Position numbers and translations under genes: made by a program. From a virus: a stretch of DNA of 45,401 nt. The notes under the pieces were generated by a model, which worked only from the letters and a program-made list of their open reading frames with translations, searched no databases and was not told the DNA's origin. The stretch's first letter is position 1. Each line of letters opens with the position of its first letter. The DNA is taken from positions 1 through 45,401 of IMG/VR virus record IMGVR_UViG_3300046517_002587, one strand, 5' to 3'. Positions 16,046 to 24,212 of the stretch are shown in pieces.

Positions 16046-17896
16046 GTGGCCGAATCAAATCGTAAGCTTTCCGCGCCCCTTCAGAAGTTCGCGACCGACC
16101 TGAAGGCTGTGCTGCTCAAGACCGAGACCCAGATCCGTGAGATGCGCGCCCGCGAGGCGTCGACGAAGGAACGCAAGCTGGAGAAGCACGAGCTGTGCGC
16201 TCTCTGCGGCGGCCCCGAGCGCGACTCGCTCTGCCCTTGCGTTCAGAAGCTCCAGAAGAACGCGCAGGCAGGTTACGGCGGACCGACCCCCAGCCCGCCT
16301 CAGGCCGGCGGGACTCAGCCGATGGGCATGGCCGAGGGTGTGAAGAAGAACGAGCTGTGCAAGAGCTGCGGCAAGTCGCACGACATGGGCAAGTGTGACA
16401 TGGACGACGTGCGCCCCGGCAAGGATCTCGCGAAGAAGACCCCCGAGGGGATTTCCGAGAAGACGATGCACAAGCTCAAGGACGAGTACGGTCACGACAA
16501 GGAAGGCAAGTCGAAGGCCTACGCCACCGCGAACGCAATCGCGAACGGCACCGTGAACCACAAGTCCGAGCTGGCGAAGGCCGGCACCACGCCGCACATG
16601 GACGAGGTGAAGCCCGGCAAGAATCTCGCCAAGGGCATGCCGACGTCAAGTGCCGCATCTCTCGCGCCGAAGGCTCCCGCGCCCGCGACTTCCGTCGGTC
16701 AGGCGAACAAGGAGATCGGTGGCATGAAGTCCGTGTTCGGCGCGCACCCGGCAGTCACGGGTGGCACGATGGCGCCGAAGAAGCCCGTCGCCCACATGGG
16801 TCGTACCGGTGGCAGCGGGTTCTCGATGACCGCTGGTGGCGCATCGACGCCGCGCGCGAGCGTCTCGGGCTCGATCCCGAACGCGAAGTCCGAGAAGAAC
16901 CCCGGCAGCGCCTCGAAGTACGGCACGGGCGGACCGGGTCACGCGACCCAGACGAACATGCCCTCAGCTCTCAAGACGAACATGGCTGCGACCGCGAAGA
17001 GCGAGAACTCCATGGTCTACCCGAAGGTCGCAGCCGAGAAGGCCGTCGACGGTGCCAAGGCTCCGAAGAAGGGCAAGGACGCCACCCCGGACAAGCAGGG
17101 TTCAGGCGGCGAGATCAAGGGCGGCAAGGGCCTGAGCAAGGCCGCTCCCGCGATGGCGAAGGCCCCCGCAGGTAAGGGCGTGCCGGGCAAGCAGCCGGTG
17201 GGTCAGGGCGGCGGCGACGCGCACAAGCTTCCCGCAGCCGCTTCCGCAGCGAAGCCCGGCGCTCAGAAGCCGGCCGCGAAGCCCGCAGTCGGCTCCCTGA
17301 AGACCGCAGGCGCGGCCGAGGCCGGTCGCCTGAAGGGCAACGCCAACGTGCAGCGTCTGCGTGGCGATCTGGCGAACGTCCAGGCTCAGAAGGACAAGGC
17401 CCAGGGCATCGACCTCGCGTCGCTCGCCTCGGGTGCGAAGGCTCACGCTGGCTCGGTCGACGTCGACGTCTCCGACTTCGACAAGGGCCCGGCCAACGCG
17501 ACCCTCGGCCAGCGCCTGAAGGCGAACCCGGCCGCCGCCCCCGCGGGTGGCGGTGCCGACGCCCTCAGCGGCGCGCGCGACAAGATGAACCTCGCGGCGG
17601 CCAGCAAGCAGAAGGGCGGCGTGGGATTCCTCCGCGGCCTGTTCTCGATGTTCCACTCGCCGAAGGCTCAGGCTCCGGCCCCGGGCGCCCCCCAGCAGCA
17701 GGGCAGCCTCACCAGCAAGCGCTTCCACGGCGCGATGCCGCTCCAGCGCGGCGAGATGGACATGCGGAAGGCCGCCCTCTCGCTCACCAAGAAGGACCTG
17801 GAGGCCGACGAGCTGGACAAGGGCCTCTCCGGCGTAAACCACAACCGCAGGATGCTCTCGGTGACCCCGAAGCGCCGCGGCAAGAAAAATCGTTAA
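16046..17896 (+). CDS. Long disordered Ala/Lys/Pro/Gly-rich virion-block protein, 616 aa
   Basis: GTG start with GGGAGA upstream. Residues 11-48 form a helix. Two Cys clusters follow (C51, C54, C63, C65 and C105, C108, C117). A motif is duplicated: DDVRPGKDLAKKTP near 120 and DEVKPGKNLAKGMP near 186. KDEYGHDKEGKSKAYATANAIA lies between. From 190 to about 430 the sequence is low-complexity Ala/Lys/Pro/Gly. The end has short helices and RRGKKNR. Nothing indicates an enzyme. A DNA- or head-associated filler, scaffold or injected protein is possible. Confidence 0.6.
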   Translation: MAESNRKLSAPLQKFATDLKAVLLKTETQIREMRAREASTKERKLEKHELCALCGGPERDSLCPCVQKLQKNAQAGYGGPTPSPPQAGGTQPMGMAEGVKKNELCKSCGKSHDMGKCDMDDVRPGKDLAKKTPEGISEKTMHKLKDEYGHDKEGKSKAYATANAIANGTVNHKSELAKAGTTPHMDEVKPGKNLAKGMPTSSAASLAPKAPAPATSVGQANKEIGGMKSVFGAHPAVTGGTMAPKKPVAHMGRTGGSGFSMTAGGASTPRASVSGSIPNAKSEKNPGSASKYGTGGPGHATQTNMPSALKTNMAATAKSENSMVYPKVAAEKAVDGAKAPKKGKDATPDKQGSGGEIKGGKGLSKAAPAMAKAPAGKGVPGKQPVGQGGGDAHKLPAAASAAKPGAQKPAAKPAVGSLKTAGAAEAGRLKGNANVQRLRGDLANVQAQKDKAQGIDLASLASGAKAHAGSVDVDVSDFDKGPANATLGQRLKANPAAAPAGGGADALSGARDKMNLAAASKQKGGVGFLRGLFSMFHSPKAQAPAPGAPQQQGSLTSKRFHGAMPLQRGEMDMRKAALSLTKKDLEADELDKGLSGVNHNRRMLSVTPKRRGKKNR

Positions 17897-17911
17897 CCCT
17901 CGCAAAGACAC

Positions 17912-17917
17912 AATCTT
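17912..17917 (+). promoter_or_regulatory. AATCTT motif, copy 8 (sheath)
   Basis: Lies 21 nt before the sheath ATG at 17939, and a CGGAG ribosome site lies between. The high-expression sheath gene therefore has a leader, unlike several other AATCTT genes. Confidence 0.6.
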
Positions 17918-17938
17918 TCCTTACGGAGATCGACCAAA

Positions 17939-20455
17939 ATGTCTCAGAATTTCCCCACCGACGCTGGCGTACTGATCACCCCGGGTGCGTACGCGCGCTA
18001 CAACGTCGTCCAGCAGAACACCGGCATCGCCACCACGGGCGTCATCATGCTCGTCGGTGAGGCGGACGCCGGCCCCGATTTCACCCAGGAAGAGGACCTC
18101 GCGTCCACTGTCTTCGGTCCGGGCCAGATCGGCGACGTCAAGGCGAAGTACAAGACCGGTCGACTGGTCGATGCGTTCAACGCGGGCGCGGTCCCGGCGA
18201 ACGACCCCCAGATCCAGGGTGCGCCCGCGGGCTTCATCCTGGTGAAGACCAACCCGTCGACGAAGGCGTCGGGAATCCTCTCGCACTTCGACGACACCAA
18301 CTACGCGACCATCCAGGATCGCAGCTGGGGCAAGATCGGCAACCTGATCTCGTTCGAGGTCACGGCGAAGACGGAAGAGTCCGTTCCGAGCACGGGTTCG
18401 TTCGCGATCATGCTTCCCATCGCGTCCACCAACATCTCGTTCCGCGTGAACGGCGGAACCGAGCTGGCGGTCACCATCGCAGCCCTTGACACTCCGACCA
18501 CCACGGCCACTGCCATCGGCGGTCTCGCTGGCATCGACTGTGACGGCGGCGCTGCTGTCGCCTGCCTCACGGCCGCCACGGGCACCATCGCCCTGACGGT
18601 CATCGGTGGTTCCGGAAGCTTCAAGGTCCAGCTCGATCGCTCGATCCCCTTCGACCTCCTGCCGGCAATCGGTGACACGCTCTACATCCCGTCGACGGCA
18701 GGCCTCGCCGTGGCTCACGCCGTGAACGCGGGCTCGTACATCGTGACGGGCGCAAGCACGTCGCAGATCCTCGCGACGAAGATGCTCGACGTCACGGGCG
18801 CTCCCGACGCGCGCACCGCGCCGATCACCACGGCCGCGACCGCGGTCGTCGGAACGGGCGACCTCGTCGGCTACGGCGCCATCACCATCCACCTCATTGA
18901 CGCCGTCGACCCCATCGACGGCTACGGCAAGAGCCTCCAGTTCAACGAGCTGGAGACCGGCACTGGCACGGTTCTGTCGCTCTGCTACACGCTCGGCTCC
19001 TCGGGCCCGGCAGCGGTCAACTTCATCTCGACGGACGAAGATCCATTCCTCATCGTCTCGGGCGCCGAGTACGTGGCGACTCTGACCGAGTCGCGCCAGG
19101 TCGACAACGTCACCAACGACATCAACGCGGGCGGCGGCATCGGCCTCAAGATCGGCTACCTGGGCACCACGGCTCTCGTGACCGTCGACAGCACCTCCAT
19201 CTCGGTCGTGGCGGTCGGCGGCACCAACGCCGGCACCCTCACCGTCCTCCTGGCGGACTACCCGTCCATCGCGGACCTCGCGGCGTTCATCAACTCGAAC
19301 GACGGCTACACCTGCACCCCGGGCACCGCAGTCCTCGGCTCCCTGCCCTCGACCGCTCTCGACCAGGTCACCTCGCTCGGCTGCTGCTCGACGTGGGAAG
19401 CCCTGACCCCGGGACGCATCAAGGTGGACGCGTACAAGTTCTTCACCGCTCTGCGCGACAACGGCTTCCTCACGGAGCTGTCGGCGCAGGCGACCTCGGG
19501 TCTCCCGCAGCCGAGCGTCGGCGTCTCGTTCCTCTCGGGCGGTGCGAAGGGCGCAACCTCGGACGCGAACATCGCGGCGGCCTTCGACGCGCTCAAGATG
19601 GTTCGTGGCAACTTCCTCGTCCCGCTGTTCTCGCGTGACGCCACGGGCGACATCGCCGACGGTCAGACCGACACGTCGTCGACGTACACGATCGAGGCGG
19701 TGCACGCGAACGCGCGCGCCCACGTCCTCCAGATGTCGACGCTGAAGAAGCGCCGCAACCGCCAGGCCTTCCTGTCGCTCCGCGGCGCCCTCTCGGACGT
19801 CAAGTCCGCCTCGGGCGAGCTGGCCTCGTTCCGCTGCTCGCTCGCGTTCCAGGACGTGCGCGATCGTTCGATCGCCGGCAGCGTCGCGCAGTTCCAGCCC
19901 TGGATGAACTCGGTCAAGGCCGCGGGCATGCAGGCCGCCGGCTTCTACCGCGCGATCTTCAACAAGGGCATCGCCATCTCCGGCGCTCTCCAGGCGGCCG
20001 GCGACTTCAACGACCAGGACGACGACGCCGTCGAGCTGGCGCTGGAGGCGGGTCTGCTCATCATCGCTCGTCCCCCGACGGGTGGCTTCAAGTACGTGTC
20101 CGACCAGACGACGTACGGCCGCGACAACAACTTCGTGTACAACAGCATCCAGGCTGTGTACGTGGCCGACATCATCTCGCTCACCACGGCGCAGATCATG
20201 GAGCAGGCGTTCGTCGGCCAGTCCCTCGCGGACGTGTCGGCAGCGCAGGCGCTCTCGGTCCTCGACGCGATCATGGACAACATGCGCCGCCTGAAGCTCA
20301 TCGCGTTCAGCGACGACGCGCCGAAGGGCTACAAGAACCCGGTCATCAAGATCAACGGCCCCGCGATGGTGGTGAGCGCCGAGGTGAAGGCTGCGACCGC
20401 GCTGTACTTCATCCCGATCACGTTCTCCATCACGCAGATCCAGCAGTCGGCGTAA
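17939..20455 (+). CDS. Contractile tail sheath protein, 838 aa
   Basis: The N-terminus (FPTDAGVLITPGAYARYNVVQ) and C-terminus (TTYGRDNNFVYNSIQAVYVADIISLT, then VKAATALYFIPITFSITQIQQ) match the conserved ends of myovirus sheath proteins, which build the contractile outer tube. The middle (about 140-460) is Thr/Ala/Gly/Val-rich and looks like one or more inserted beta domains on the outside of the sheath, making it longer than T4 gp18. It is followed by the tube gene under its own AATCTT copy. Confidence 0.85.
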   Translation: MSQNFPTDAGVLITPGAYARYNVVQQNTGIATTGVIMLVGEADAGPDFTQEEDLASTVFGPGQIGDVKAKYKTGRLVDAFNAGAVPANDPQIQGAPAGFILVKTNPSTKASGILSHFDDTNYATIQDRSWGKIGNLISFEVTAKTEESVPSTGSFAIMLPIASTNISFRVNGGTELAVTIAALDTPTTTATAIGGLAGIDCDGGAAVACLTAATGTIALTVIGGSGSFKVQLDRSIPFDLLPAIGDTLYIPSTAGLAVAHAVNAGSYIVTGASTSQILATKMLDVTGAPDARTAPITTAATAVVGTGDLVGYGAITIHLIDAVDPIDGYGKSLQFNELETGTGTVLSLCYTLGSSGPAAVNFISTDEDPFLIVSGAEYVATLTESRQVDNVTNDINAGGGIGLKIGYLGTTALVTVDSTSISVVAVGGTNAGTLTVLLADYPSIADLAAFINSNDGYTCTPGTAVLGSLPSTALDQVTSLGCCSTWEALTPGRIKVDAYKFFTALRDNGFLTELSAQATSGLPQPSVGVSFLSGGAKGATSDANIAAAFDALKMVRGNFLVPLFSRDATGDIADGQTDTSSTYTIEAVHANARAHVLQMSTLKKRRNRQAFLSLRGALSDVKSASGELASFRCSLAFQDVRDRSIAGSVAQFQPWMNSVKAAGMQAAGFYRAIFNKGIAISGALQAAGDFNDQDDDAVELALEAGLLIIARPPTGGFKYVSDQTTYGRDNNFVYNSIQAVYVADIISLTTAQIMEQAFVGQSLADVSAAQALSVLDAIMDNMRRLKLIAFSDDAPKGYKNPVIKINGPAMVVSAEVKAATALYFIPITFSITQIQQSA

Positions 20456-20459
20456 TCCC

Positions 20460-20465
20460 AATCTT
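20460..20465 (+). promoter_or_regulatory. AATCTT motif, copy 9 (tube)
   Basis: Lies 16 nt before the tube ATG at 20482; an AAAGGAACG ribosome site sits between. Separate motifs for sheath and tube would allow independent high expression. Confidence 0.6.
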
Positions 20466-20481
20466 CACTTAAAGGAACGAA

Positions 20482-20991
20482 ATGGCCTCCAAGCAAACTG
20501 CCCCGAAAGTGATGTCGGGCGCCCGCGCCAAGCTGAACGTGTTCGATCCGAACACGGGCAACAGCCACGTGGTCGGGCTCTTCAACAACGTCTCGTACAA
20601 CATGACGTACGAGACGCAGCCCGCGTACGTCCTCGGTCGCTTCGGCGCCGCGGAGGTCGATTTCACGTCCATGGACCTCATCTCGATCACGTGCTCGGGC
20701 TTCCGAGTCATCGAGCACGGCCCCTGGGTCGAGACCGGTCTGCCCAAGCTTCAGGACCTGCTCCTGAGCGAGTACCTCACGCTGGACATCTACGACCGCC
20801 AGCGCCAAGCCCTCGGTCTGCCGGACTCGATCGCGCACTTCAAGAACGTCCGCTGCACCGGCTTCTCGACCACCATCTCGGCCCGCAACCTCGAAGAGAT
20901 CACGGTCACCTTCGTCGCGCTCGGCATGGACGACGAGTCCGCCGCCAACAGCGAGCACGTCACCGCCGCCGACCTGCCCCCGATCACCTAA
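20482..20991 (+). CDS. Tail tube protein, 169 aa
   Basis: Size, position directly after the sheath and a beta-rich fold (ARAKLNVFDPNTGNSHVVGLF, ISITCSGFRVIE, ARNLEEITVTFVALGMDDE) match the inner tube subunit of contractile tails. The closing strand plus short acidic tail is typical. A strong terminator follows, ending the sheath-tube unit. Confidence 0.8.
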   Translation: MASKQTAPKVMSGARAKLNVFDPNTGNSHVVGLFNNVSYNMTYETQPAYVLGRFGAAEVDFTSMDLISITCSGFRVIEHGPWVETGLPKLQDLLLSEYLTLDIYDRQRQALGLPDSIAHFKNVRCTGFSTTISARNLEEITVTFVALGMDDESAANSEHVTAADLPPIT

Positions 20992-21028
20992 GCCCGGGTC
21001 CCCCTCCCTTCTCCCCGGCTGCTGGACT

Positions 21029-21064
21029 GGCCCGCCCTCCTCACGGATGGCGGGCCTTTCTTTT
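21029..21064 (+). terminator. Rho-independent terminator after tail tube
   Basis: GGCCCGCC (21029-21036) and GGCGGGCC (21049-21056) form a perfect 8-bp stem with a 12-nt loop, followed by TTTCTTTT. It separates the sheath-tube unit from the promoter at 21070. Confidence 0.9.
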
Positions 21065-21069
21065 GGGGC

Positions 21070-21098
21070 TTGACCTTCGGGTCGAGATTCAGTAGACT
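21070..21098 (+). promoter_or_regulatory. Sigma70-like promoter with GATTCAGTAGACT
   Basis: TTGACC and TAGACT are separated by 17 nt, and the -10 is embedded in GATTCAGTAGACT. GACC TTCG GGTC forms a small inverted repeat starting in the -35. Predicted transcription start is near 21105, next to the TTG at 21106. Confidence 0.75.
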
Positions 21099-21105
21099 GT
21101 CCTTG

Positions 21106-21684
21106 TTGGACATCCTGCTGCACATCCTCGTGACCCTCGCCCTGATCCCCGGGTCGCTGCTCTTCGTTGCAGTGCTGGTGTGGCGCGCTGCGCGGGCCGC
21201 CACGGGCTTTTCCAAGCCCTCCCTGCCCCTCAGGTCGTCGACCGGATCGATCGTTTGTACGGAGGCTGACTGGCACCGGCACATGAAGGCGGAATACCCG
21301 TATCATTACGCGGCCTTCGAGTCGTTTCCGATGCTTCTCCGCCGGCTGGGGCGTCTCGCCGTCCGTACCTTCAGCCTCAAGACCGTCCGGGAGTCGATTT
21401 TGAGCGGTGCCTTCCGCACCTTCGCGAGCTGGGTGGAGTTCAACTGGGACGACATCCAAGACTTCCACCTGCTGGAAGGCGAAGAGGGTCCCCGCGCGCA
21501 GCACAACGTTCGGATGGCTGAGATCCGATGCCTGTATTTGTGGTGGACCGAGGTCCGTCCCGAGCGCGTCCGCCGGCACGACGAAGCTTCCCTTGACCAC
21601 CGGGAGCGGGATGTGCTAGACTCGGAACTCGATGACCAAATTCACCTTGCCCGGCTCGCCAACGTTTGGAGGGACCTCACATGA
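21106..21684 (+). CDS. N-terminally membrane-anchored hypothetical protein, about 192 aa
   Basis: Start set at TTG 21106 (TTG 21103 also possible) because the promoter places the transcript start there; a leaderless message is implied. Residues 2-28 are a transmembrane helix (ILLHILVTLALIPGSLLFVAVLVW) followed by RAAR. The rest is soluble and rich in Arg, Glu and Trp (SWVEFNWDDIQDF, CLYLWWTEVRPERVRRH). The 3' end contains the promoter and leader peptide of the next gene. Family not recognised. Confidence 0.5.
   Translation: MDILLHILVTLALIPGSLLFVAVLVWRAARAATGFSKPSLPLRSSTGSIVCTEADWHRHMKAEYPYHYAAFESFPMLLRRLGRLAVRTFSLKTVRESILSGAFRTFASWVEFNWDDIQDFHLLEGEEGPRAQHNVRMAEIRCLYLWWTEVRPERVRRHDEASLDHRERDVLDSELDDQIHLARLANVWRDLT
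21593..21622 (+). promoter_or_regulatory. Sigma70-like promoter inside 21106-21684
   Basis: TTGACC and TAGACT with an 18-nt spacer. The -10 ends 9 nt before the ATG of the leader peptide at 21632. Confidence 0.6.
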
Positions 21685-21688
21685 GTAA
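21632..21688 (+). CDS. 18-residue leader peptide
   Basis: ATG at 21632 opens an 18-codon frame (MTKFTLPGSPTFGGTSHE) whose TAA overlaps the start of the next gene (ATG 21681). It begins about 2 nt after the predicted transcription start. Its sequence carries the GGAGGGACC ribosome site of the downstream gene, so its translation would cover or open that site. Translational coupling is likely; the peptide itself may have no function. Confidence 0.4.
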   Translation: MTKFTLPGSPTFGGTSHE

Positions 21689-22061
21689 GCGGTACCACGA
21701 CGACTTCCCAGCAGCGCCCACGTCTCTGATTGCAGGCATCGCTGCCGCCTGCGTGATCCCGACTATCATCGCGGCGCGGGTGGGGAAGGACGGGTCGGTG
21801 TACCTCGACATCTTCGAGAACGACGACTACCAGCTCGACCTCGACAGCCTGAACGAGATCGCCGACTTCTTCGAGGTCGAAGGCGACGAGGTCTTCGTCG
21901 AGCCGGGTCCGGAGTCGGACACCATCACGGTCAGCGTCTCCTCCTCGTGCTACGACTTCAGCGCGCAGTTCATCGAGCGCAGCGCGCCTCTCCCGGGCGA
22001 AGAGGACTCGGAAGAAAGCGTGGAGGCCAGTGTATCGCTTGCACTCTCCCGGAGAATTTAA
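21681..22061 (+). CDS. Hypothetical protein, 126 aa
   Basis: ATG 21681 follows GGAGGGACCTCAC. The N-terminal region has PTSLIAGIAAACVIPTIIAARV, which may be a transmembrane segment or a buried helix. The remainder is acidic and beta-rich (DGSVYLDIFENDDYQLDLDS, DEVFVEPGPESDTITVSVSSS). No family is recognised. It begins a run of overlapping small genes up to 23530. Confidence 0.55.
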   Translation: MSKRYHDDFPAAPTSLIAGIAAACVIPTIIAARVGKDGSVYLDIFENDDYQLDLDSLNEIADFFEVEGDEVFVEPGPESDTITVSVSSSCYDFSAQFIERSAPLPGEEDSEESVEASVSLALSRRI

Positions 22062-22062
22062 C

Positions 22063-22323
22063 GTGAAGGCGATCCCCTGCGCCGTCGAGGACTGCGGCGG
22101 CCTGGCGGTCCCCACACAGAAGGACGGGAGGTTCTACCTCCACCGCGGCAACGTCTACATCAACGTGCCGCCGAGCTTCGTCATCCCGAAGTGCAACCGC
22201 TGCGGGATGGACATGTTCACGGAAGAGCTAGGCAAGGTCCTCATCCAGGTGTTGGAGGTCGAGTACCAGCAGCACGCGGACCTCATCAAGACCATCGTCA
22301 CCAAGCACGCGAAGGCACAATGA
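22063..22323 (+). CDS. Zinc-finger protein, 86 aa
   Basis: GTG 22063 chosen because GGAG lies 8 nt upstream and the previous gene ends at 22061. Two Cys pairs (CAVEDC and CNRCG) flank a beta segment with NVPPSFVIP, similar in layout to MqsA/YgiT-type zinc domains. A C-terminal helix (LIQVLEVEYQQHADLIKTI) follows, but no HTH is evident. The stop overlaps the ATG of the next gene. Confidence 0.55.
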   Translation: MKAIPCAVEDCGGLAVPTQKDGRFYLHRGNVYINVPPSFVIPKCNRCGMDMFTEELGKVLIQVLEVEYQQHADLIKTIVTKHAKAQ

Positions 22324-22775
22324 ACATCCTCATCTTCATCTTGGTCGCCGCAGTCTTCGCCCTTGGTATCGTCATGCTCGTGCACGCTCTCAAGAAGTCG
22401 CCCGGACCCGGGCCGGCAGCATCAGACCTGAAGCGGGCGCTCGTCATCATCTGGAACCAGATCTACGACATGCACGACTCGCTGCCGACCATCCGCTGGG
22501 TGACCGGCACGGACTTGAACTGCGCCAAGGGGACCGGCTGGATGGACAAGTTCGATGGCTGCGTGGCGGGGCTGTCTTGGCCTGACTCCAAGATGATGCT
22601 GGTGGCCTGGTACCTGGGGCTCAAGATCTCGGATTCGGCGCTCGCGCACGAGCTGTGCCACCACTACCTCTACCGCACGGGCCAGGACCCCGACTCCGGC
22701 CACACCGGCCCGGCCTTCGCCGCGGGCGGCATCAAGGACCGGGCCAACGCGGCCCTGAAAGCGGCCGGGCTGTGA
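22320..22775 (+). CDS. Membrane-anchored zinc metallopeptidase-like protein, 151 aa
   Basis: Residues 2-24 are a transmembrane helix (NILIFILVAAVFALGIVMLVHAL) followed by KK. A zincin motif HELCHH (H110, E111, H114) sits in a helix, and H128 (DSGHTGPAF) could be the third ligand. Such small metallopeptidases hydrolyse peptide bonds with a catalytic Glu. ATG overlaps the previous stop. The substrate and the side of the membrane are unknown. The holin-like genes 800 nt downstream make a role at the envelope plausible. Confidence 0.6.
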   Translation: MNILIFILVAAVFALGIVMLVHALKKSPGPGPAASDLKRALVIIWNQIYDMHDSLPTIRWVTGTDLNCAKGTGWMDKFDGCVAGLSWPDSKMMLVAWYLGLKISDSALAHELCHHYLYRTGQDPDSGHTGPAFAAGGIKDRANAALKAAGL

Positions 22776-23530
22776 CCGGTCACGACCCGAGCCTCAAGGC
22801 CGAGGACACCCCGAGCGCGGTCGTGAGCGACTGGCACAAGCCCATCACCTTCGAGGGGCTGATGGAGACCATCGAGAAGGAGCCGCTCCTGAAGATGATC
22901 CTCGACGCGCGCGTGGCGGCCTTCATGCGCATCCCGATTCTCAAGTACTCGGGCTACGACATCGAGTTCAAGGTCCCCGAGCCCATCGAGTACACCTGCA
23001 AGGGCTACACGATCTACGAGGACGCGCTCGACGCTGCCCGCTACGGCGGCGTCGCGGTCACGGGCAACCCCTGCGCTGAGGTACAGCTGACCGGGTACGA
23101 ACGCGACCCGTTCTGGCAGCAGTGGCAGGCGCAGAAGGCGCAGATCGAAGCCGAGGGCGGCGCCAAGTGGCGGACGCCCATCTTCACAGACGACGCCGAC
23201 GTCCACGCCGCCTCGTACGCCTCGTACGTCGCGTCCACGATGGACTGGGACTCGGAAGAGGAGTCCACGGACCCCGGCGTAGGCCCTGCCCCCGCCGAGG
23301 AGTACAAACTAGAGGCCGCGCCCGAGGCTCCCTACGCCGTCCCGACGGTCGACACCGACGGTTTGATGAAGTCCGACGTCTGCTACCTCTGCGGCACGAA
23401 GCACAGCATCTGCCACTTCAACCGGTCGCCCTACGACTCCCTGATCGCCTGCATCCGGTGCATCGAGGTGCACTTGAACTGGAAGCTCAACCGGGACGGC
23501 ACCCTGACTCGCGTAGAGCCCGGTCTGTAG
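22772..23530 (+). CDS. Hypothetical protein with C-terminal Cys cluster, 252 aa
   Basis: GTG 22772 overlaps the metallopeptidase stop. The N-terminal 100 residues are helical with FMRIPILKYSGYDIEFKVPEPIEY. The middle is acidic (DWDSEEESTDPG). Near the end CYLCGTKHSICHF and CIRCIEVHL supply two Cys pairs plus His, a probable zinc-binding fold. Function unknown; translational coupling ties it to the upstream gene. Confidence 0.5.
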   Translation: MTGHDPSLKAEDTPSAVVSDWHKPITFEGLMETIEKEPLLKMILDARVAAFMRIPILKYSGYDIEFKVPEPIEYTCKGYTIYEDALDAARYGGVAVTGNPCAEVQLTGYERDPFWQQWQAQKAQIEAEGGAKWRTPIFTDDADVHAASYASYVASTMDWDSEEESTDPGVGPAPAEEYKLEAAPEAPYAVPTVDTDGLMKSDVCYLCGTKHSICHFNRSPYDSLIACIRCIEVHLNWKLNRDGTLTRVEPGL

Positions 23531-23533
23531 GGG

Positions 23534-23560
23534 TTTTGTTCCATTCGGCACCCCAATCTT
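23534..23560 (+). promoter_or_regulatory. TTTTGTTCC plus AATCTT (copy 10)
   Basis: TTTTGTTCC (23534-23542) is again 12 nt before AATCTT (23555-23560). The AATCTT is flanked by CCCC and GGGG, so it could sit in a small hairpin loop. The ATG at 23567 is 6 nt downstream. Confidence 0.55.
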
Positions 23561-23566
23561 TGGGGT

Positions 23567-23905
23567 ATGCCCAATCCTGCGCTCATCGAAATCTATGAGG
23601 ACCGGATCGCACGCCTTGAAGAGGGCGTGACGGACTGCAAGGTCGACCTGGGCATCGTCAAGACCCAGATCTCAGACGGCGTGAAGATGCTGTCGGAGAA
23701 GCTCGACGCCGTCGCTGTCTTGTCGGAGCGGGTCGCCGTGCTGGAGATCAAGGGCCAGCTCGCGCAGCAGCTCAAGATTCAGGAAGAGGAGATCCACGCG
23801 AAGACGTCCGCGCGGCGCTCGTTCCGATGGAAGCTCGTGACCGGCGCCATCACTGCCGCCGTGGCCGTCATCGGCCTGCTGCTGAAAATCGCATTCGGCG
23901 GGTAA
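23567..23905 (+). CDS. XhlA/hemolysin-like tail-anchored coiled-coil protein, 112 aa
   Basis: A long coiled coil spans residues 8-75 (RIARLEEGVTDCKVDLGIVK, then LSEKLDAVAVLSERVAVLE) with a basic turn at 80-90. A C-terminal transmembrane helix (LVTGAITAAVAVIGLLLKI) follows. This is the layout of XhlA-type lysis accessory proteins and some holin partners. The next gene looks like a holin, supporting a lysis module. No catalytic residues are expected. Confidence 0.5.
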   Translation: MPNPALIEIYEDRIARLEEGVTDCKVDLGIVKTQISDGVKMLSEKLDAVAVLSERVAVLEIKGQLAQQLKIQEEEIHAKTSARRSFRWKLVTGAITAAVAVIGLLLKIAFGG

Positions 23906-23906
23906 C

Positions 23907-24212
23907 GTGGGCAAGCACGTCAAGAAGTTCAACCTGGGGCACCTGAAGTCCCAGAAGTTCGCGGGGCTCATCATCTGCGTCCTCGTGCTGGCCATTTGTG
24001 CGTTCTTCATGGCCGCGGGGAACTTCGGCAACCTCGCCCTGGGGATCACCGGCCTCTACACCGCGTTCGTCGGAGGCCGCGCCTGGAGCGACGGCCAGTC
24101 CCTGAAGTTCGGCGGCGCCACGGGCCCGGGAGATCGTGAAGAGGGCAGCGCGGTCCGCCGGCTGCCGAAGGCCGAGGGCGAAGCCGAAGGCCAAGAGAAA
24201 GAGGTCGACTGA
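23907..24212 (+). CDS. Holin-like small membrane protein, 101 aa
   Basis: GTG start 1 nt after the previous stop. Two hydrophobic helices (about 19-37, FAGLIICVLVLAICAFFMA, and about 40-57, NLALGITGLYTAFVGG) are followed by a charged tail (EGEAEGQEKEVD). Two-helix topology next to an XhlA-like gene fits a class II holin that permeabilises the inner membrane. The stop overlaps the ATG of the next gene (TGATG). Confidence 0.55.
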   Translation: MGKHVKKFNLGHLKSQKFAGLIICVLVLAICAFFMAAGNFGNLALGITGLYTAFVGGRAWSDGQSLKFGGATGPGDREEGSAVRRLPKAEGEAEGQEKEVD

